Numbered from the stretch's first letter, positions 39,058 to 48,349 are shown. The stretch: 64,000 bases of DNA from DATBGO01 sp963695645 (GCA_963695645.1 CAVOHC010000006.1:124001-188000), one strand, 5' to 3'. The notes: a model not told the origin generated them from the letters alone. Numbers and translations: made by a program.

Positions 39058-39168
39058 GTGACTGAGCCCGCGATGTCAGCATGGAAGCGTCTGGTCAGAG
39101 CGGGCGGCCGTCATCTGGGGGCATGTGGTGGCTCTCGACTACTGCAGGGAACCCTGGGCGCTCCTTGA
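39058..39168 (+). CDS. Candidate small peptide (36 aa) upstream of the KamA-like gene
   Basis: GTG at 39058, preceded by ACGAGGGA, opens 36 codons to TGA at 39166-39168. The product starts MTEPAMSAWKRLV, is basic in the middle and ends GTLGAP with one Cys. Its initiation region shares GATGCGTGACTG with the KamA-like gene start (39053-39064 versus 39324-39335), so it may be a leader peptide, a precursor peptide or a chance frame left by a duplication. No family is recognised and expression is unproven. Confidence 0.25.
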   Translation: MTEPAMSAWKRLVRAGGRHLGACGGSRLLQGTLGAP

Positions 39169-39209
39169 GTGTCTTCTAAACGTGACCTTTTTGTATGGAT
39201 AATCACTGG

Positions 39210-39307
39210 CGCAGATGATGCCATCTGCGTCCCAAGGGTAAGTGTCCTGACGATCGCATCCTGCCGCCAGCTGGCGACACTCGCGCGCCCGGCACCCGCA
39301 CCGGGCG
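39210..39307 (+). promoter_or_regulatory. Three hairpins in the KamA-like gene leader
   Basis: Between the small ORF and the start codon lie CGCAGATG-atgc-CATCTGCG (39210-39229, 8-bp perfect stem), a CGCCAGCTGGCG palindrome (39265-39276) enclosed by GTGTC/GACAC (39242-39246 and 39276-39280), and CGCCCGG...CCGGGCG (39286-39307, 7-bp stem). The ribosome site GGAGGGAG follows at about 39317. The first hairpin follows a T-rich run and could also be a protein-binding palindrome. A cis-acting RNA element is possible but unproven. Confidence 0.45.
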
Positions 39308-39328
39308 GCGACCGACGGAGGGAGATGC

Positions 39329-40705
39329 GTGACTGGGTATGAGCAGGGAGCCGCCGCAGTTCCGGCGGCGGGCCGCCGGTTCCGCGCGTTCACGGCCAAG
39401 CATCTCGATGTGCTAGCCGGCCGGGCCGGACTGGGGCCTGCTGAGCGGCTGGCCGTCAGGGCCGTGGCAACGGTCCTCCCATTCCGGACCAATTCCTATG
39501 TCGTCGAGCGCTTGATCGACTGGGATGCGGCACCGGATGATCCCATCTACCGGCTGGTCTTCCCGCAGCCGGACATGCTGCCCGAGTCAGATATCCGGAG
39601 GCTGGCGGACCTGCTGGCCGGCGGCGCGCCGCAGAGCACGCTGCTCGCTGCGGTACACGACGTCCGGATGCGGCTGAACCCGCATCCCGCAGGCCAGCTC
39701 GCGCTCAACGTTCCTGACCTGGGCGATGAGCCGGTACCAGGAGTGCAGCATAAGTACCCGGAGACTGTGCTGCTCTTCCCCAAACAGGGGCAGACCTGCC
39801 ATGCGTACTGCACCTACTGTTTCCGGTGGCCGCAGTTCGTCGATGAGCCAGACATGAAGATGGCGACGGACGATATGGGCAGGGTCACCGCGTACCTCCG
39901 GAGCCATCCCGAGGTCTCGAGCGTCCTGATCACCGGCGGCGACCCGATGATCATGGGCGCCGACGTGCTGCGCCGCTACATCGAGCCGCTGCTCGACCCT
40001 CGGCTCGACCACATCGAGTCGATCCGGATCGGCAGCAAGTCACTGTCCTACTGGCCGCAGCGTTTTGTCAGCGATCCGGATGCCGATGACACGCTGCGGC
40101 TGTTCGAGCAAGTCGCCCAGTCAGGGCGGGCGCTGGCCTTCATGGCGCATTTCTCCCATCCGCGTGAGCTTGAGCCTCCGCTGGTGGCAGAGGCGGTGCG
40201 CAGGATCAGGGCGTCCGGAGCAATCATTCGTACCCAGGCTCCGCTGATCAGGTCCATCAACGATGATCCTGCGGTCTGGTCGGCCATGTGGCGGGCGCAG
40301 AGCCGCATGGGGATGGTGCCCTACTACATGTTCGTCGAACGTGACACGGGTCCGCAAGGGTACTTCGCCGTGCCGCTGGCCAGGGGATATGACATCTATC
40401 GCGACGCGTACCGAAGTGTCTCTGGGCTATGCAGGACAGTGCGCGGGCCATCCATGTCGGCCACTCCGGGCAAACTATGCGTCGATGGCGTCGTGGAGGT
40501 GGCCGGCGAAAAGGTCTTCGCCCTGCACATGATCCAGGCGCGCGACCCCGAGCTGGTAGGGAAGCCGTTCTTCGCGCGGTTCGATCCGCAGGCCATCTGG
40601 CTGTCGGACCTCCAGCCCGCGTTCAGCTCGAGGTTCCCGTTCGAGCCCGATCCGGAGGAACTGCCCGGCCTGTGGGCGCCGGCGGTGTTCGAGCCGGCCG
40701 GCTGA
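39329..40705 (+). CDS. KamA-family radical SAM protein (lysine 2,3-aminomutase-like)
   Basis: A 458-residue protein with GTG start and strong ribosome site. The radical SAM cluster motif is CHAYCTYCFRW (Cys157, 161, 164), followed by ITGGDPMIMGADVL (GGDP) and RIGSKSLSYWPQR, as in the KamA/arginine-aminomutase group. SATPGKLCVDG near the C-terminus contains Lys382, a candidate PLP lysine. Related enzymes isomerise alpha to beta amino acids, e.g. for osmolytes or antibiotics such as blasticidin. The substrate here is unknown; no antibiotic cluster surrounds it. It is convergent with a DHA2 transporter gene and preceded by a structured leader. Confidence 0.8.
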   Translation: MTGYEQGAAAVPAAGRRFRAFTAKHLDVLAGRAGLGPAERLAVRAVATVLPFRTNSYVVERLIDWDAAPDDPIYRLVFPQPDMLPESDIRRLADLLAGGAPQSTLLAAVHDVRMRLNPHPAGQLALNVPDLGDEPVPGVQHKYPETVLLFPKQGQTCHAYCTYCFRWPQFVDEPDMKMATDDMGRVTAYLRSHPEVSSVLITGGDPMIMGADVLRRYIEPLLDPRLDHIESIRIGSKSLSYWPQRFVSDPDADDTLRLFEQVAQSGRALAFMAHFSHPRELEPPLVAEAVRRIRASGAIIRTQAPLIRSINDDPAVWSAMWRAQSRMGMVPYYMFVERDTGPQGYFAVPLARGYDIYRDAYRSVSGLCRTVRGPSMSATPGKLCVDGVVEVAGEKVFALHMIQARDPELVGKPFFARFDPQAIWLSDLQPAFSSRFPFEPDPEELPGLWAPAVFEPAG

Positions 40706-40720
40706 CCGGGCTCTTCCGGC

Positions 40721-40750
40721 AGCGATCAAGAGTGATCAAGAGCGATCAAG
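40721..40750. repeat. Three 10-bp tandem units at the 3' junction of two genes
   Basis: AGCGATCAAG, AGTGATCAAG, AGCGATCAAG lie head to tail between the KamA-like gene and the transporter, and include the last codons and stop of the latter. Just before, GAGCCGG and CCGGGCTC (about 40690-40713) form an imperfect hairpin that could terminate both genes. Confidence 0.8.
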
Positions 40751-42532
40751 ACTGCCAAGGTCCTCTGCGAGCCCGGCGTCCTGGCTGAGCGTGCCGTCCT
40801 GGCCGAGCGTGCCGTCCTGGGAGCCCACCATCGCGTCATCGTGCCCGGCCCGCACCCCGTCCGGGGCGGCCGCCGTTGCAGGGCCGGCAGCCTGGCCGTT
40901 CACCGCGGCCGGTGCGCCGTCGCGGCCGCCAGCCGCCGCCAGGGACGGCGCCGTCGGCATTCGCTTGATCAGCACGCAGCTCGCGGCGCCGACGACAAGG
41001 ACCATGATGGGCAGCAGCATCGTCGACCGCATCGCGTCGACAAACCCATTGGTGAAGATTGCCTGGGCGATGTGCTCGATCTCACGTGCAAGCTGTACCG
41101 GTACGCCTGCCGGCAGGCTCACGCTGCTGCCGCCCTGGCCCGCGCCGATGCCGATGCCGTTATGGGCCGTGGCGCTGAACCCGGCGATGAGATGATCCCT
41201 GGCGCTTGGCGGAAGGTTAGTGGTGCGCGTCCTGGCCTGGTCGGTCAGCGAGCCGGCCAGCCTGTTCTGAAGCAGCGCGCCGACGGCCGCGGTGCCGATC
41301 ACCGCGCCGACCTGACGGGTCGTGTTCAGCACACCGGAGGCCGCACCGGCCATCTGATACTGGACGTCGCGCATCGCGATGGTCGTCATCGGAGCGAACG
41401 TGCAGCCCATACCGAAGCCGGCCACGATCAGCCCGGGCAGGAAGTGGTACCAGGCTGAATTGGGCTGCGCGGTCAGGGCGATCCAGCCCATCCCGAGCGC
41501 GAAACAGCTCAGGCCGGTCATCAGGATGAACTTGCCGCCGATGCGGTCGGACAGCCGTCCGGCCACCGGCGCGATGAACATCGAGATAACCGACGCAGGT
41601 GCCATGGCGAGCCCGGCCTTCAGTGCCGAGAAACCAAGCACCGACTGCAGGTAGATGGTGAACGGCAGGAAGATGCCCATCATGCCGATCGTGACCGTGC
41701 CGGAAACCCAGTTCATCAGCGAGAAGTTGCGGCTCCGGAACAGCGAGAACGGTATCAGCGGCTCATCCGCCTGCTTGGCCCGCTGGACCAGCAGGAAAAC
41801 CGCAAGCAGGACCACGCCCACGGCGAGCACGAGCGGGATGCTCACGAACGAGGTGATCGTGGACCAGTTGTAGCGCTGCCCTTCCACCAGGCCGTAGCAG
41901 ATGGCTAGTAGCGCCACGCTCGCCAGCAGGACGCCGGCCAGGTCGAGGCGGTGCCTGCGGCCGGTGCGGAGATCCGGGATCAGGACGCCGGCCAGCGCTA
42001 TCACGATGACGCCGATCGGCAGGTTCACGAAGAAGATGTACCGCCAGTCGAAAGCGGTCACCAGCAGCCCGCCAAGGGTCGGGCCCGCGATGGTCGCACC
42101 TCCGGCCACCGCGCCCCAGACGCCGAAGGCGGCGCCGCGCCGCTCCGGCGGGAAGACCATGGTCAGGATCGCCAGCGTCTGCGGCACCAGGATCGCCGCA
42201 CCGAGGCCCTGCACGGCACGGAAGGCGATCAGGGCAGCGGCGTTGGGTGCCAGCCCGCATGCAGCCGACGCAAGAGTGAACACCACGATCCCGATGACGA
42301 ACATTTTCCGCTGGCCAAACAGGTCACCAAGCCGTCCGGCAGTGATCAGCAATACCGCGAGGACAAGCGCATAGGCATTGATGACCCAGAGGATGTCGTC
42401 AAGCGATGCATGCAGCCTAGTGATCATGTCCGGGATCGCGATGTTCACGATCGTCAGGTCAAGCAGCGTCATGAAGAACCCGAGCGAGACCACTAGCAGT
42501 ACGGCCCACGGGTTCCCCCGGAACTTCCTCAC
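40736..42532 (-). CDS. DHA2-family drug:H+ antiporter (EmrB/QacA type)
   Basis: A 598-residue MFS transporter with 14 predicted helices. Hallmarks: SLGFFMTLLDLTIVNIAIPDM (motif D1), DILWVINAYALVLAVLLITAGRLGDLFGQRKMF (motif A with GRLGDLFG), QTLAILTMVFPPERRGAAFGVWG and the motif C GAVAGGATIAGPTLGGLLV. Typically exports hydrophobic or cationic drugs. A periplasmic loop of about 70 residues precedes the last two helices. The C-terminal tail after residue 545 is Ala/Gly/Asp-rich with DGTLGQ/DGTLSQ repeats. No regulator is adjacent. Confidence 0.92.
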   Translation of the reverse strand: MRKFRGNPWAVLLVVSLGFFMTLLDLTIVNIAIPDMITRLHASLDDILWVINAYALVLAVLLITAGRLGDLFGQRKMFVIGIVVFTLASAACGLAPNAAALIAFRAVQGLGAAILVPQTLAILTMVFPPERRGAAFGVWGAVAGGATIAGPTLGGLLVTAFDWRYIFFVNLPIGVIVIALAGVLIPDLRTGRRHRLDLAGVLLASVALLAICYGLVEGQRYNWSTITSFVSIPLVLAVGVVLLAVFLLVQRAKQADEPLIPFSLFRSRNFSLMNWVSGTVTIGMMGIFLPFTIYLQSVLGFSALKAGLAMAPASVISMFIAPVAGRLSDRIGGKFILMTGLSCFALGMGWIALTAQPNSAWYHFLPGLIVAGFGMGCTFAPMTTIAMRDVQYQMAGAASGVLNTTRQVGAVIGTAAVGALLQNRLAGSLTDQARTRTTNLPPSARDHLIAGFSATAHNGIGIGAGQGGSSVSLPAGVPVQLAREIEHIAQAIFTNGFVDAMRSTMLLPIMVLVVGAASCVLIKRMPTAPSLAAAGGRDGAPAAVNGQAAGPATAAAPDGVRAGHDDAMVGSQDGTLGQDGTLSQDAGLAEDLGSLDRS

Positions 42533-42707
42533 CGTTCCTCCTCACGCGACCCGCCAGGGCGCACTTACCGCGCCTGTGCGTCAAGCCTTACATCAGCGAT
42601 GCTAGGCCGCGGCACCGACAAAACCAGGATGGCAGTTGACCAGCCCCTCGATGGCAGCGCCCAGCCCGCCCGGATTTGCCTGACGGGCCGGCAAGTATGC
42701 TCCGGCC

Positions 42708-43496
42708 ATGGAACTGAACGGCGTAGCAGCGATAGTCTCCGGCGGTGCGAGCGGCCTCGGCGAGGCGACGGTGCGCGGACTTGCCGCGGCAGGCTGCCGC
42801 GTACTGGTAGCCGACCTCAGCGAGGACCAGGGCAACGCGGTCGCCGCTGCGGTGGGCGGCGAGTTCGTCAGGACCGATGTCGCTGATGAGCAGTCGGTGC
42901 AGGCTGCGGTTGATGCGGCCGCCGGCGCTGGCCCGCCGCTGCGGGTCGCGGTGAGCTGCGCAGGCATCGGCTGGGCCGCCCGCACGGTCGGCCGCGACGG
43001 ATCCCCCCATGACCTGGCCGCCTACCGCAAGGTCATCGATGTCAACCTGATCGGCACGTTCAACCTGATGCGGATAGCCGCGGCGGCGATGGCGAAGACG
43101 CCGGCTGCCGACCCCGACGGGCTCCGTGGCGTGATCATCAACACTTCGTCAGTCGCCGGCCTCGAGGGGCAGACCGGCCAGGTCGCCTACTCCGCCTCCA
43201 AGGGCGGGATCATCGGCATGACCGTGCCTGCTGCCCGCGACCTCGCCGCGATCGGCATCCGGGTCAACACGATCTGTCCTGGCATCATCGACACGCCCAT
43301 CTACGATTCGCCCATCTACGGATCGGGGCCGGCCCGCGAGGAGTTCAAGGCCAAGCTCACGGCTCCGGTGGTCTTCCCCAAGCGGATGGGCACCGCGGCG
43401 GAGTTCGCTCACCTGGTCCGGGCGCTTATCGAGAATGACTACGTGAACGCCGAGGTGGTTCGCTTCGACGGCGGCATCAGGTTCCAGCCCAAGTGA
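42708..43496 (+). CDS. Short-chain dehydrogenase (3-hydroxyacyl-CoA dehydrogenase type II-like)
   Basis: A 262-residue Rossmann oxidoreductase. NAD-binding motif SGGASGLGEA (11-20), SCAG at 83-86 (variant of NNAG), Ser147-148, Tyr161 and Lys165 (YSASK). The sequence around VIDVNLIGTFNLMRIAAAAM and RVNTICPGIIDTPIY, with VFPKRMGTAAEFAHLV at the end, matches the HSD10/type II 3-hydroxyacyl-CoA dehydrogenase group. It precedes a crotonase gene by 31 bases, so the pair could carry out hydration and oxidation steps of acyl-CoA beta-oxidation. Confidence 0.85.
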   Translation: MELNGVAAIVSGGASGLGEATVRGLAAAGCRVLVADLSEDQGNAVAAAVGGEFVRTDVADEQSVQAAVDAAAGAGPPLRVAVSCAGIGWAARTVGRDGSPHDLAAYRKVIDVNLIGTFNLMRIAAAAMAKTPAADPDGLRGVIINTSSVAGLEGQTGQVAYSASKGGIIGMTVPAARDLAAIGIRVNTICPGIIDTPIYDSPIYGSGPAREEFKAKLTAPVVFPKRMGTAAEFAHLVRALIENDYVNAEVVRFDGGIRFQPK

Positions 43497-43527
43497 CCTG
43501 AGGAGCAAGCGAGGCGGCGAGGTAGCG

Positions 43528-44292
43528 ATGGCCGACGCGGTGGTCACTGAGGTGGCCGACGGGACCGCGGTCATCACGATCAACCGGCCCGAGGTGCGCA
43601 ACGCGGTTAATGGGGAGGTGGCCCGCGGCATGGCCGCGGCCATCGACGAGTTCGACGCCCGCGACGATGTCCGGGTACTCGTGCTCACCGGCGCGGGCGG
43701 CAGTTTCTGTGCTGGCATGGACCTGAAGGGTTTCCTGGCCGGGGACGCTCCGGTGGCTCCCGGCCGCGGTTTCGCGGGAATCACGGAACGCCCGCCGCTG
43801 AAGCCGGTCATCGCGGCGGTCGAAGGGTACGCGCTGGCCGGGGGTTTCGAGATCGTGCTGGCCTGCGACCTCGTGGTGGCCAGCGACGCGGCCCATTTCG
43901 GGCTTCCTGAGGTCCGGCGCGGGCTGGTCGCTGGCGCGGGCGGATTGCTCAGGCTGGCCCGCCGGGTCCCTTACCACCTGGCTATGGAGATCGTCCTGTC
44001 CGGCGAGCACTTCCCGGCTGCCAGGCTTGCCGAAGCGGGCCTCGTCAGCCGGCTCGTACCCGCGGGCCAGGCCCTTGCCGGGGCCAGGGAGCTTGCCGCC
44101 CGCATCGCTCATGGCGCACCGCTCGCGCTGGCCGCCAGCAAGCGGGTCATCGTGGAGTCCGCGGACTGGGACAGCGCTGCGGCATTCGCCCTGCAGGGCG
44201 AGATCATCAATGCCGTATTCGGCTCTGCGGACGCGATCGAGGGCGCCGTGGCATTCGCCGAGAAGCGCGCTCCGGTCTGGCGTGGCAAGTAA
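43528..44292 (+). CDS. Enoyl-CoA hydratase/isomerase (crotonase) family protein
   Basis: A 254-residue crotonase. Oxyanion-hole segments: GAGGSFCAGMDLKGF and YALAGGFEIVLACDLVVAS, then HFGLPEVRRGLVAGAGGLLRLARRV, where Glu in PEVRRG occupies the usual catalytic position. It should hydrate 2-enoyl-CoA thioesters or act on related substrates. It is the second gene of a probable two-gene unit with the dehydrogenase. The end (EKRAPVWRGK) is the common C-terminal motif of the family. Confidence 0.88.
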   Translation: MADAVVTEVADGTAVITINRPEVRNAVNGEVARGMAAAIDEFDARDDVRVLVLTGAGGSFCAGMDLKGFLAGDAPVAPGRGFAGITERPPLKPVIAAVEGYALAGGFEIVLACDLVVASDAAHFGLPEVRRGLVAGAGGLLRLARRVPYHLAMEIVLSGEHFPAARLAEAGLVSRLVPAGQALAGARELAARIAHGAPLALAASKRVIVESADWDSAAAFALQGEIINAVFGSADAIEGAVAFAEKRAPVWRGK

Positions 44293-44367
44293 CCGGCGGC
44301 GTTCAGCGGGTACCGACCGTCATCCGGTAAGTAACGGGTAGCGTTCGGCAAGTAACGGCAGTCTTCG
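44284..44367. repeat. Imperfect repeats (AAGTAAC-GGC type) after the crotonase gene
   Basis: A block of about 21-42 bp beginning GG(C/T)AAGTAAC and containing GCGTTC occurs at 44284, 44326 and 44347; the first copy includes the crotonase stop. The remaining spacer to 44680 has no gene. It should hold the promoter of the GT2-TagF gene. Confidence 0.6.
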
Positions 44368-44680
44368 TCTCGTAACAGGGCCATCGGCGCTGACCTGCTG
44401 CAGCGGGCGGCCGCTGTCAGTAGGCTGGTGCCTCCGGTCCAGAGAGCGGGACCTGCGGTGGCCGGGCGTGCGCTCGCCCGGGTTGCGTCAACGGGTTGCG
44501 GGCCAACTGGGCTAGGCGCCTGCGGTAACACGGCCCCTTCAGCGGCCGGTCCGCGGCGGTCGCTGACTGGCCGCAGATCGGCTGCCTCGCTGCGGTGGGC
44601 TGTTGAACTGATGCGTACCGTGCCAGGTCTCCTAGGCTTTCCGGCAGGGGCCAGTGTGGCCAGGCGACGAGGGAGATGAG

Positions 44681-47600
44681 ATGACGGCTCCGCGGATCAG
44701 CGTTGTTGTGCCGTTTTACAACAACGAGGACCTGCTCGGTGACTGCCTGCAGTCGATCGCGGCCCAGACCTTCACCGACCTCGAAGTCATCATGGTGGAT
44801 GACGGCTCGTCCGACGGCAGCGTGGCAATCGCACAGGCCCGCGCGGCCGCCGATCCGAGGTTCAAGCTGATCCAGGTTCCCAATGGCGGACCCGGCTACG
44901 CCCGAAACCGCGGCATCGAGCGGGCCGGCGGCGAATTCCTGGCCTTCGTCGACGCCGATGACGTGCTGCCCGCGCACGCCTACTCCAGGATGCTGCACAC
45001 CCTGGAGGCCTCCGGATCCGATTTCGTCTCCGGCAACGTGGAGCGGATCGGCCCGGCCGGGGTCACCCAGTCGAAACTGCACTCGCGCGCCATCAAGGGC
45101 CGCAGCATCCGAACGCATATCAGCAGGACGCCGCAGCTCTTCTGGGACGTCTCGGTATGGAACAAGCTGTTCCGCAAGTCGTTCTGGGACGCCAGCGGCC
45201 TGTCTTTCCCCGAGGGCATGATCTGGGAGGACCTGCAGGCCATGACGAGGGCGCACGTTCTTGCCAAGGCCGTCGACGTCATTCCCGACACGATCTACTA
45301 CTGGCGCGAGCGGGGCAAGGGCCAGCTGTCGATCACCCAGTCACGGACAAACATCACCAACTTCAGGGACCGGATCACCGCGCTGACCGCCATTGACCGG
45401 TTCCTCGCCGAACGCGGCTCGCCCAAGCTGCTGCGTGAGCATCAGCGCAAGGCCCTGGTCAATGACCTGTGGCTGTATGTCGCTGACCTGACAAGGACAA
45501 GCGACGAGTACCAGGCCGAGTTCGTCGAGCTGACCGCAAAGTACCTGGCCCAGGTCGACCGGCGGGTCCTCGCGAAGCTGCCCTCGACCCACAAGCTCGC
45601 GTACTACCTGGTCAGGACCGGCCGGCTGGATCAGCTCATCGAGTTCAATGCCTGGCAGTCATGGCAGCCGATCAAGACCGTCCCGGTGGTCAGGCGGTTT
45701 GGCAGGCTGCGCGCCGACCTTCCGTTCCGTGGTGATCGCGCGCTCAAGATACCGGCCAGCATCTACCGGCCGCACTGGCGGGAGCTCGATCCGTTCGTCA
45801 GGGTCGACGGCATCGGCTGGGACGGGACCAAGCTCGTCGTCTCCGGCTGCGCGTTTGTGCCATCGATCGACATCACCAAGCGGAGGCATGCCTCCAAGAT
45901 CGTCATCCTGCGCGCGGCTGGCCGGCGGCTTCCGCCGATCGTGCTGTTCGCCAGGTCAGTACCGCATCCCGAGGCGATGGCATGGTCGGGCCAGAGCCGT
46001 TACTCCTACGACTGGGCCGGATTCCGCCTTGAGGTCAGCCCGAGGTGGTTCCGGGTCGGGAGCCGCTGGCTGACCGGGGACTGGGACAGCCTGATCCTGG
46101 TCAGGGGCCACGGGGTCTGGCGGCTCTCGCGGCTGCACACGCCCATCCGCGGGTCGGCCGAACGGCCGGAGTTCCGCGAGGTGGCTCCCGGGATCCGGTT
46201 CGGGGCCCGGTGGGTGCGGCGTCAGCTGCACGTCCAGGTGGTCGACACGCCCGCGGTGCTGCATAGCTGCCAGGAGGCGGACGGCAAGCTCGCGATCGAG
46301 GTGGATGTCACGACCGCGACGGCGGCCAGCGCCACCCATCTCATCTTGAGCTGGCCCAAAGGCGCGGCGACGCAGCGGTTCGATGCGACCGTCTCCCGGC
46401 TGGATGCCCGAACGTTGCGGCTGTGCGGTGAGGTGCCGATCGGCGCGGCATGCGGACCGGGCCAGGCCGCTGACGGCGCCGCCGAGGCCACGGCAGGCCC
46501 GGCCGTCGAGTGGGAGCTGCATGCCGAGGCGGACAGCAGAGGTCCCGTTCGGGTGGCGTTCCCGGCCGCGCTGCCAGAGTTCAGGCGTCCCCTCGGAACG
46601 CGGGAAATCGGCGTCGAGCGGTCCAGCGACGGCAATGTGATCATCGTCGACCGCGACGTCCGGCCCGTGATCGAGCAGCACGCCTGGAGCGAGGACGGGC
46701 GGCTCACGCTGACCGGCAGCTTCCCGGCCGCTGTTGAGAGCCGCTATGACACCCTGCTACGGCGGCGGGGCTCGACCGATCAGCACCTGCTGGGGTTCAG
46801 CCGGGACGGCGATCGCTTCACTATCGAGATCCCTGCAACCGGGATGCCGTCGTTCGGCCGGCTGCTGCCGCTGCGCGATGGTTCCTGGGACATTCTCGTC
46901 CGCCGCGCGGACCAGCCCGACGGCCAGCTGATCGTGCCGAGCTACGACCATGGGCGGCTGGCTCATATCGATGACCAGAGGCTCATCTTCGGGCCGAAGA
47001 GCTACCGGTTCACCACCTCTGGCTACGACATGCCGATCCTCGCCGTTGGCGCCGCGCTCAAGCTCGCTGAGCAGGGCCGGGTGCAGCGGCGGGTGCTGCG
47101 CAGCGTCTACTATCCGCTGCAGATGAAGCTCCCGGTCAAGGACGCGGTCATGTTCGTCAGCTGGAAGGGCAAGCAATGCGGCGACAATCCGCGGGCGATC
47201 GCCGACGAGCTACGTAAGCGCGGCGATGACCGGGAGCACATCTGGGCGGTGTCGGACTGGTCGGTGCCTGCGCCTGCCGGAGCCCGCGCGGTGCTGACCA
47301 ACACCGAGGAGTACTTCGAGGCGCTTGGCCGGTCCAGGTACCTGATCGCCAACGACGACATGCAGGGCCACTACCAGAAGCGCGATGGCCAGATATACGT
47401 GCAGACCTGGCATGGCACGCCGCTCAAGCGCATCGGCTTTGACATTGACCAGCCGCAGTTCATCTCAGGCACCAGCTATTTCGATCACCTTGCCAAGGAC
47501 GTGGCCAGGTGGGACCTGCTGCTGTCGCCCAATCCGTTCAGCACGCCGATCATGCGCAGGGCGTTCCACTACGACGGCGAGATCTGCGAGTCCGGGTACC

Positions 47601-48223
47601 CGAGAAATGACATACTGCACAGCGGCGACGCCGCCAGGGTGGCGGCCGATGTGCGGCGCCGGCTCGGGCTGCCGGACGGCAAGAAGGTGGTGCTCTACGC
47701 GCCGACCTGGCGGGACAACCAGTATTACGCGTCAGGCCGGTACCGTTTCGATTTCAGATTCGATCTGGAGCGGGCCTGGCAGCAGCTTGGCGACGATCAC
47801 GTGATCCTGGTCCGGGGTCATCATCACATGGCCGACGACGTGCCGGCGGGCGCGCGGCCCGGCTTCGCGGTCAATGTGACCCGCTATCCGGATATCTCCG
47901 AACTCTTCCTGGTCAGCGACCTCCTGGTGACCGACTACTCATCGGTGATGTTCGACTTCGCGCCGACTGGCAAGCCGATGCTGTTCTTCACCTACGACCT
48001 CGAGCAGTACCGGGATAACCTCCGCGGCTTCTATTTCGACTTCGAGGCCGAGGCACCAGGCCCGTTGCTCGCCACCTCGGATGAGGTGATCGAGGCGATC
48101 GGTGCTATCGGCGACGCTGCGGCCAGCCGCCGCGCCGCGTACGCGGCGTTCATCGCGAAGTTCTGCCCGCTGGATGACGGCAAGGCCAGCGCGAGGGCCT
48201 GCGACCGGATCTTCGGCCCCTGA
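44681..48223 (+). CDS. GT2 glycosyltransferase fused to a CDP-glycerol glycerophosphotransferase domain
   Basis: A 1180-residue protein. Residues 3 to about 230 form a GT2 (GT-A) domain: ISVVVPFYNNEDLLGDCLQS, VDDGSSDGS, FVDADDVLP (DxD) and FRKSFW with WEDLQ. Residues about 330-790 are a beta-rich region of unknown fold. The last 380 residues match TagF/TagB-type enzymes that polymerise teichoic-acid glycerol phosphate: VQTWHGTPLKRIGFD, YAPTWRDNQYY, LVRGHHHMAD, SELFLVSDLLVTDYSSVMFDF. It acts at the cytoplasmic membrane face on a wall glycopolymer. ATG at 44681 has GAGGGAG upstream. No other teichoic genes adjoin it. Confidence 0.85.
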   Translation: MTAPRISVVVPFYNNEDLLGDCLQSIAAQTFTDLEVIMVDDGSSDGSVAIAQARAAADPRFKLIQVPNGGPGYARNRGIERAGGEFLAFVDADDVLPAHAYSRMLHTLEASGSDFVSGNVERIGPAGVTQSKLHSRAIKGRSIRTHISRTPQLFWDVSVWNKLFRKSFWDASGLSFPEGMIWEDLQAMTRAHVLAKAVDVIPDTIYYWRERGKGQLSITQSRTNITNFRDRITALTAIDRFLAERGSPKLLREHQRKALVNDLWLYVADLTRTSDEYQAEFVELTAKYLAQVDRRVLAKLPSTHKLAYYLVRTGRLDQLIEFNAWQSWQPIKTVPVVRRFGRLRADLPFRGDRALKIPASIYRPHWRELDPFVRVDGIGWDGTKLVVSGCAFVPSIDITKRRHASKIVILRAAGRRLPPIVLFARSVPHPEAMAWSGQSRYSYDWAGFRLEVSPRWFRVGSRWLTGDWDSLILVRGHGVWRLSRLHTPIRGSAERPEFREVAPGIRFGARWVRRQLHVQVVDTPAVLHSCQEADGKLAIEVDVTTATAASATHLILSWPKGAATQRFDATVSRLDARTLRLCGEVPIGAACGPGQAADGAAEATAGPAVEWELHAEADSRGPVRVAFPAALPEFRRPLGTREIGVERSSDGNVIIVDRDVRPVIEQHAWSEDGRLTLTGSFPAAVESRYDTLLRRRGSTDQHLLGFSRDGDRFTIEIPATGMPSFGRLLPLRDGSWDILVRRADQPDGQLIVPSYDHGRLAHIDDQRLIFGPKSYRFTTSGYDMPILAVGAALKLAEQGRVQRRVLRSVYYPLQMKLPVKDAVMFVSWKGKQCGDNPRAIADELRKRGDDREHIWAVSDWSVPAPAGARAVLTNTEEYFEALGRSRYLIANDDMQGHYQKRDGQIYVQTWHGTPLKRIGFDIDQPQFISGTSYFDHLAKDVARWDLLLSPNPFSTPIMRRAFHYDGEICESGYPRNDILHSGDAARVAADVRRRLGLPDGKKVVLYAPTWRDNQYYASGRYRFDFRFDLERAWQQLGDDHVILVRGHHHMADDVPAGARPGFAVNVTRYPDISELFLVSDLLVTDYSSVMFDFAPTGKPMLFFTYDLEQYRDNLRGFYFDFEAEAPGPLLATSDEVIEAIGAIGDAAASRRAAYAAFIAKFCPLDDGKASARACDRIFGP

Positions 48224-48349
48224 GCCCCCGGCGGAACGCTCCGGCGGGAGGCTGCGGAGGAGGCGGTTCCCGCGGACGGGCTCCCGCGGACGGCTCAGGC
48301 GGACGGGCCACCCCGCGGAAGGGTGCTGCGGAAGGCTCAGGCGGAAGGC

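Noticed and set aside
44417..45256. 279-codon minus-strand frame opposite the GT2-TagF start
   Set aside because: Covers a clear GT2 domain on the other strand; no domain of its own.
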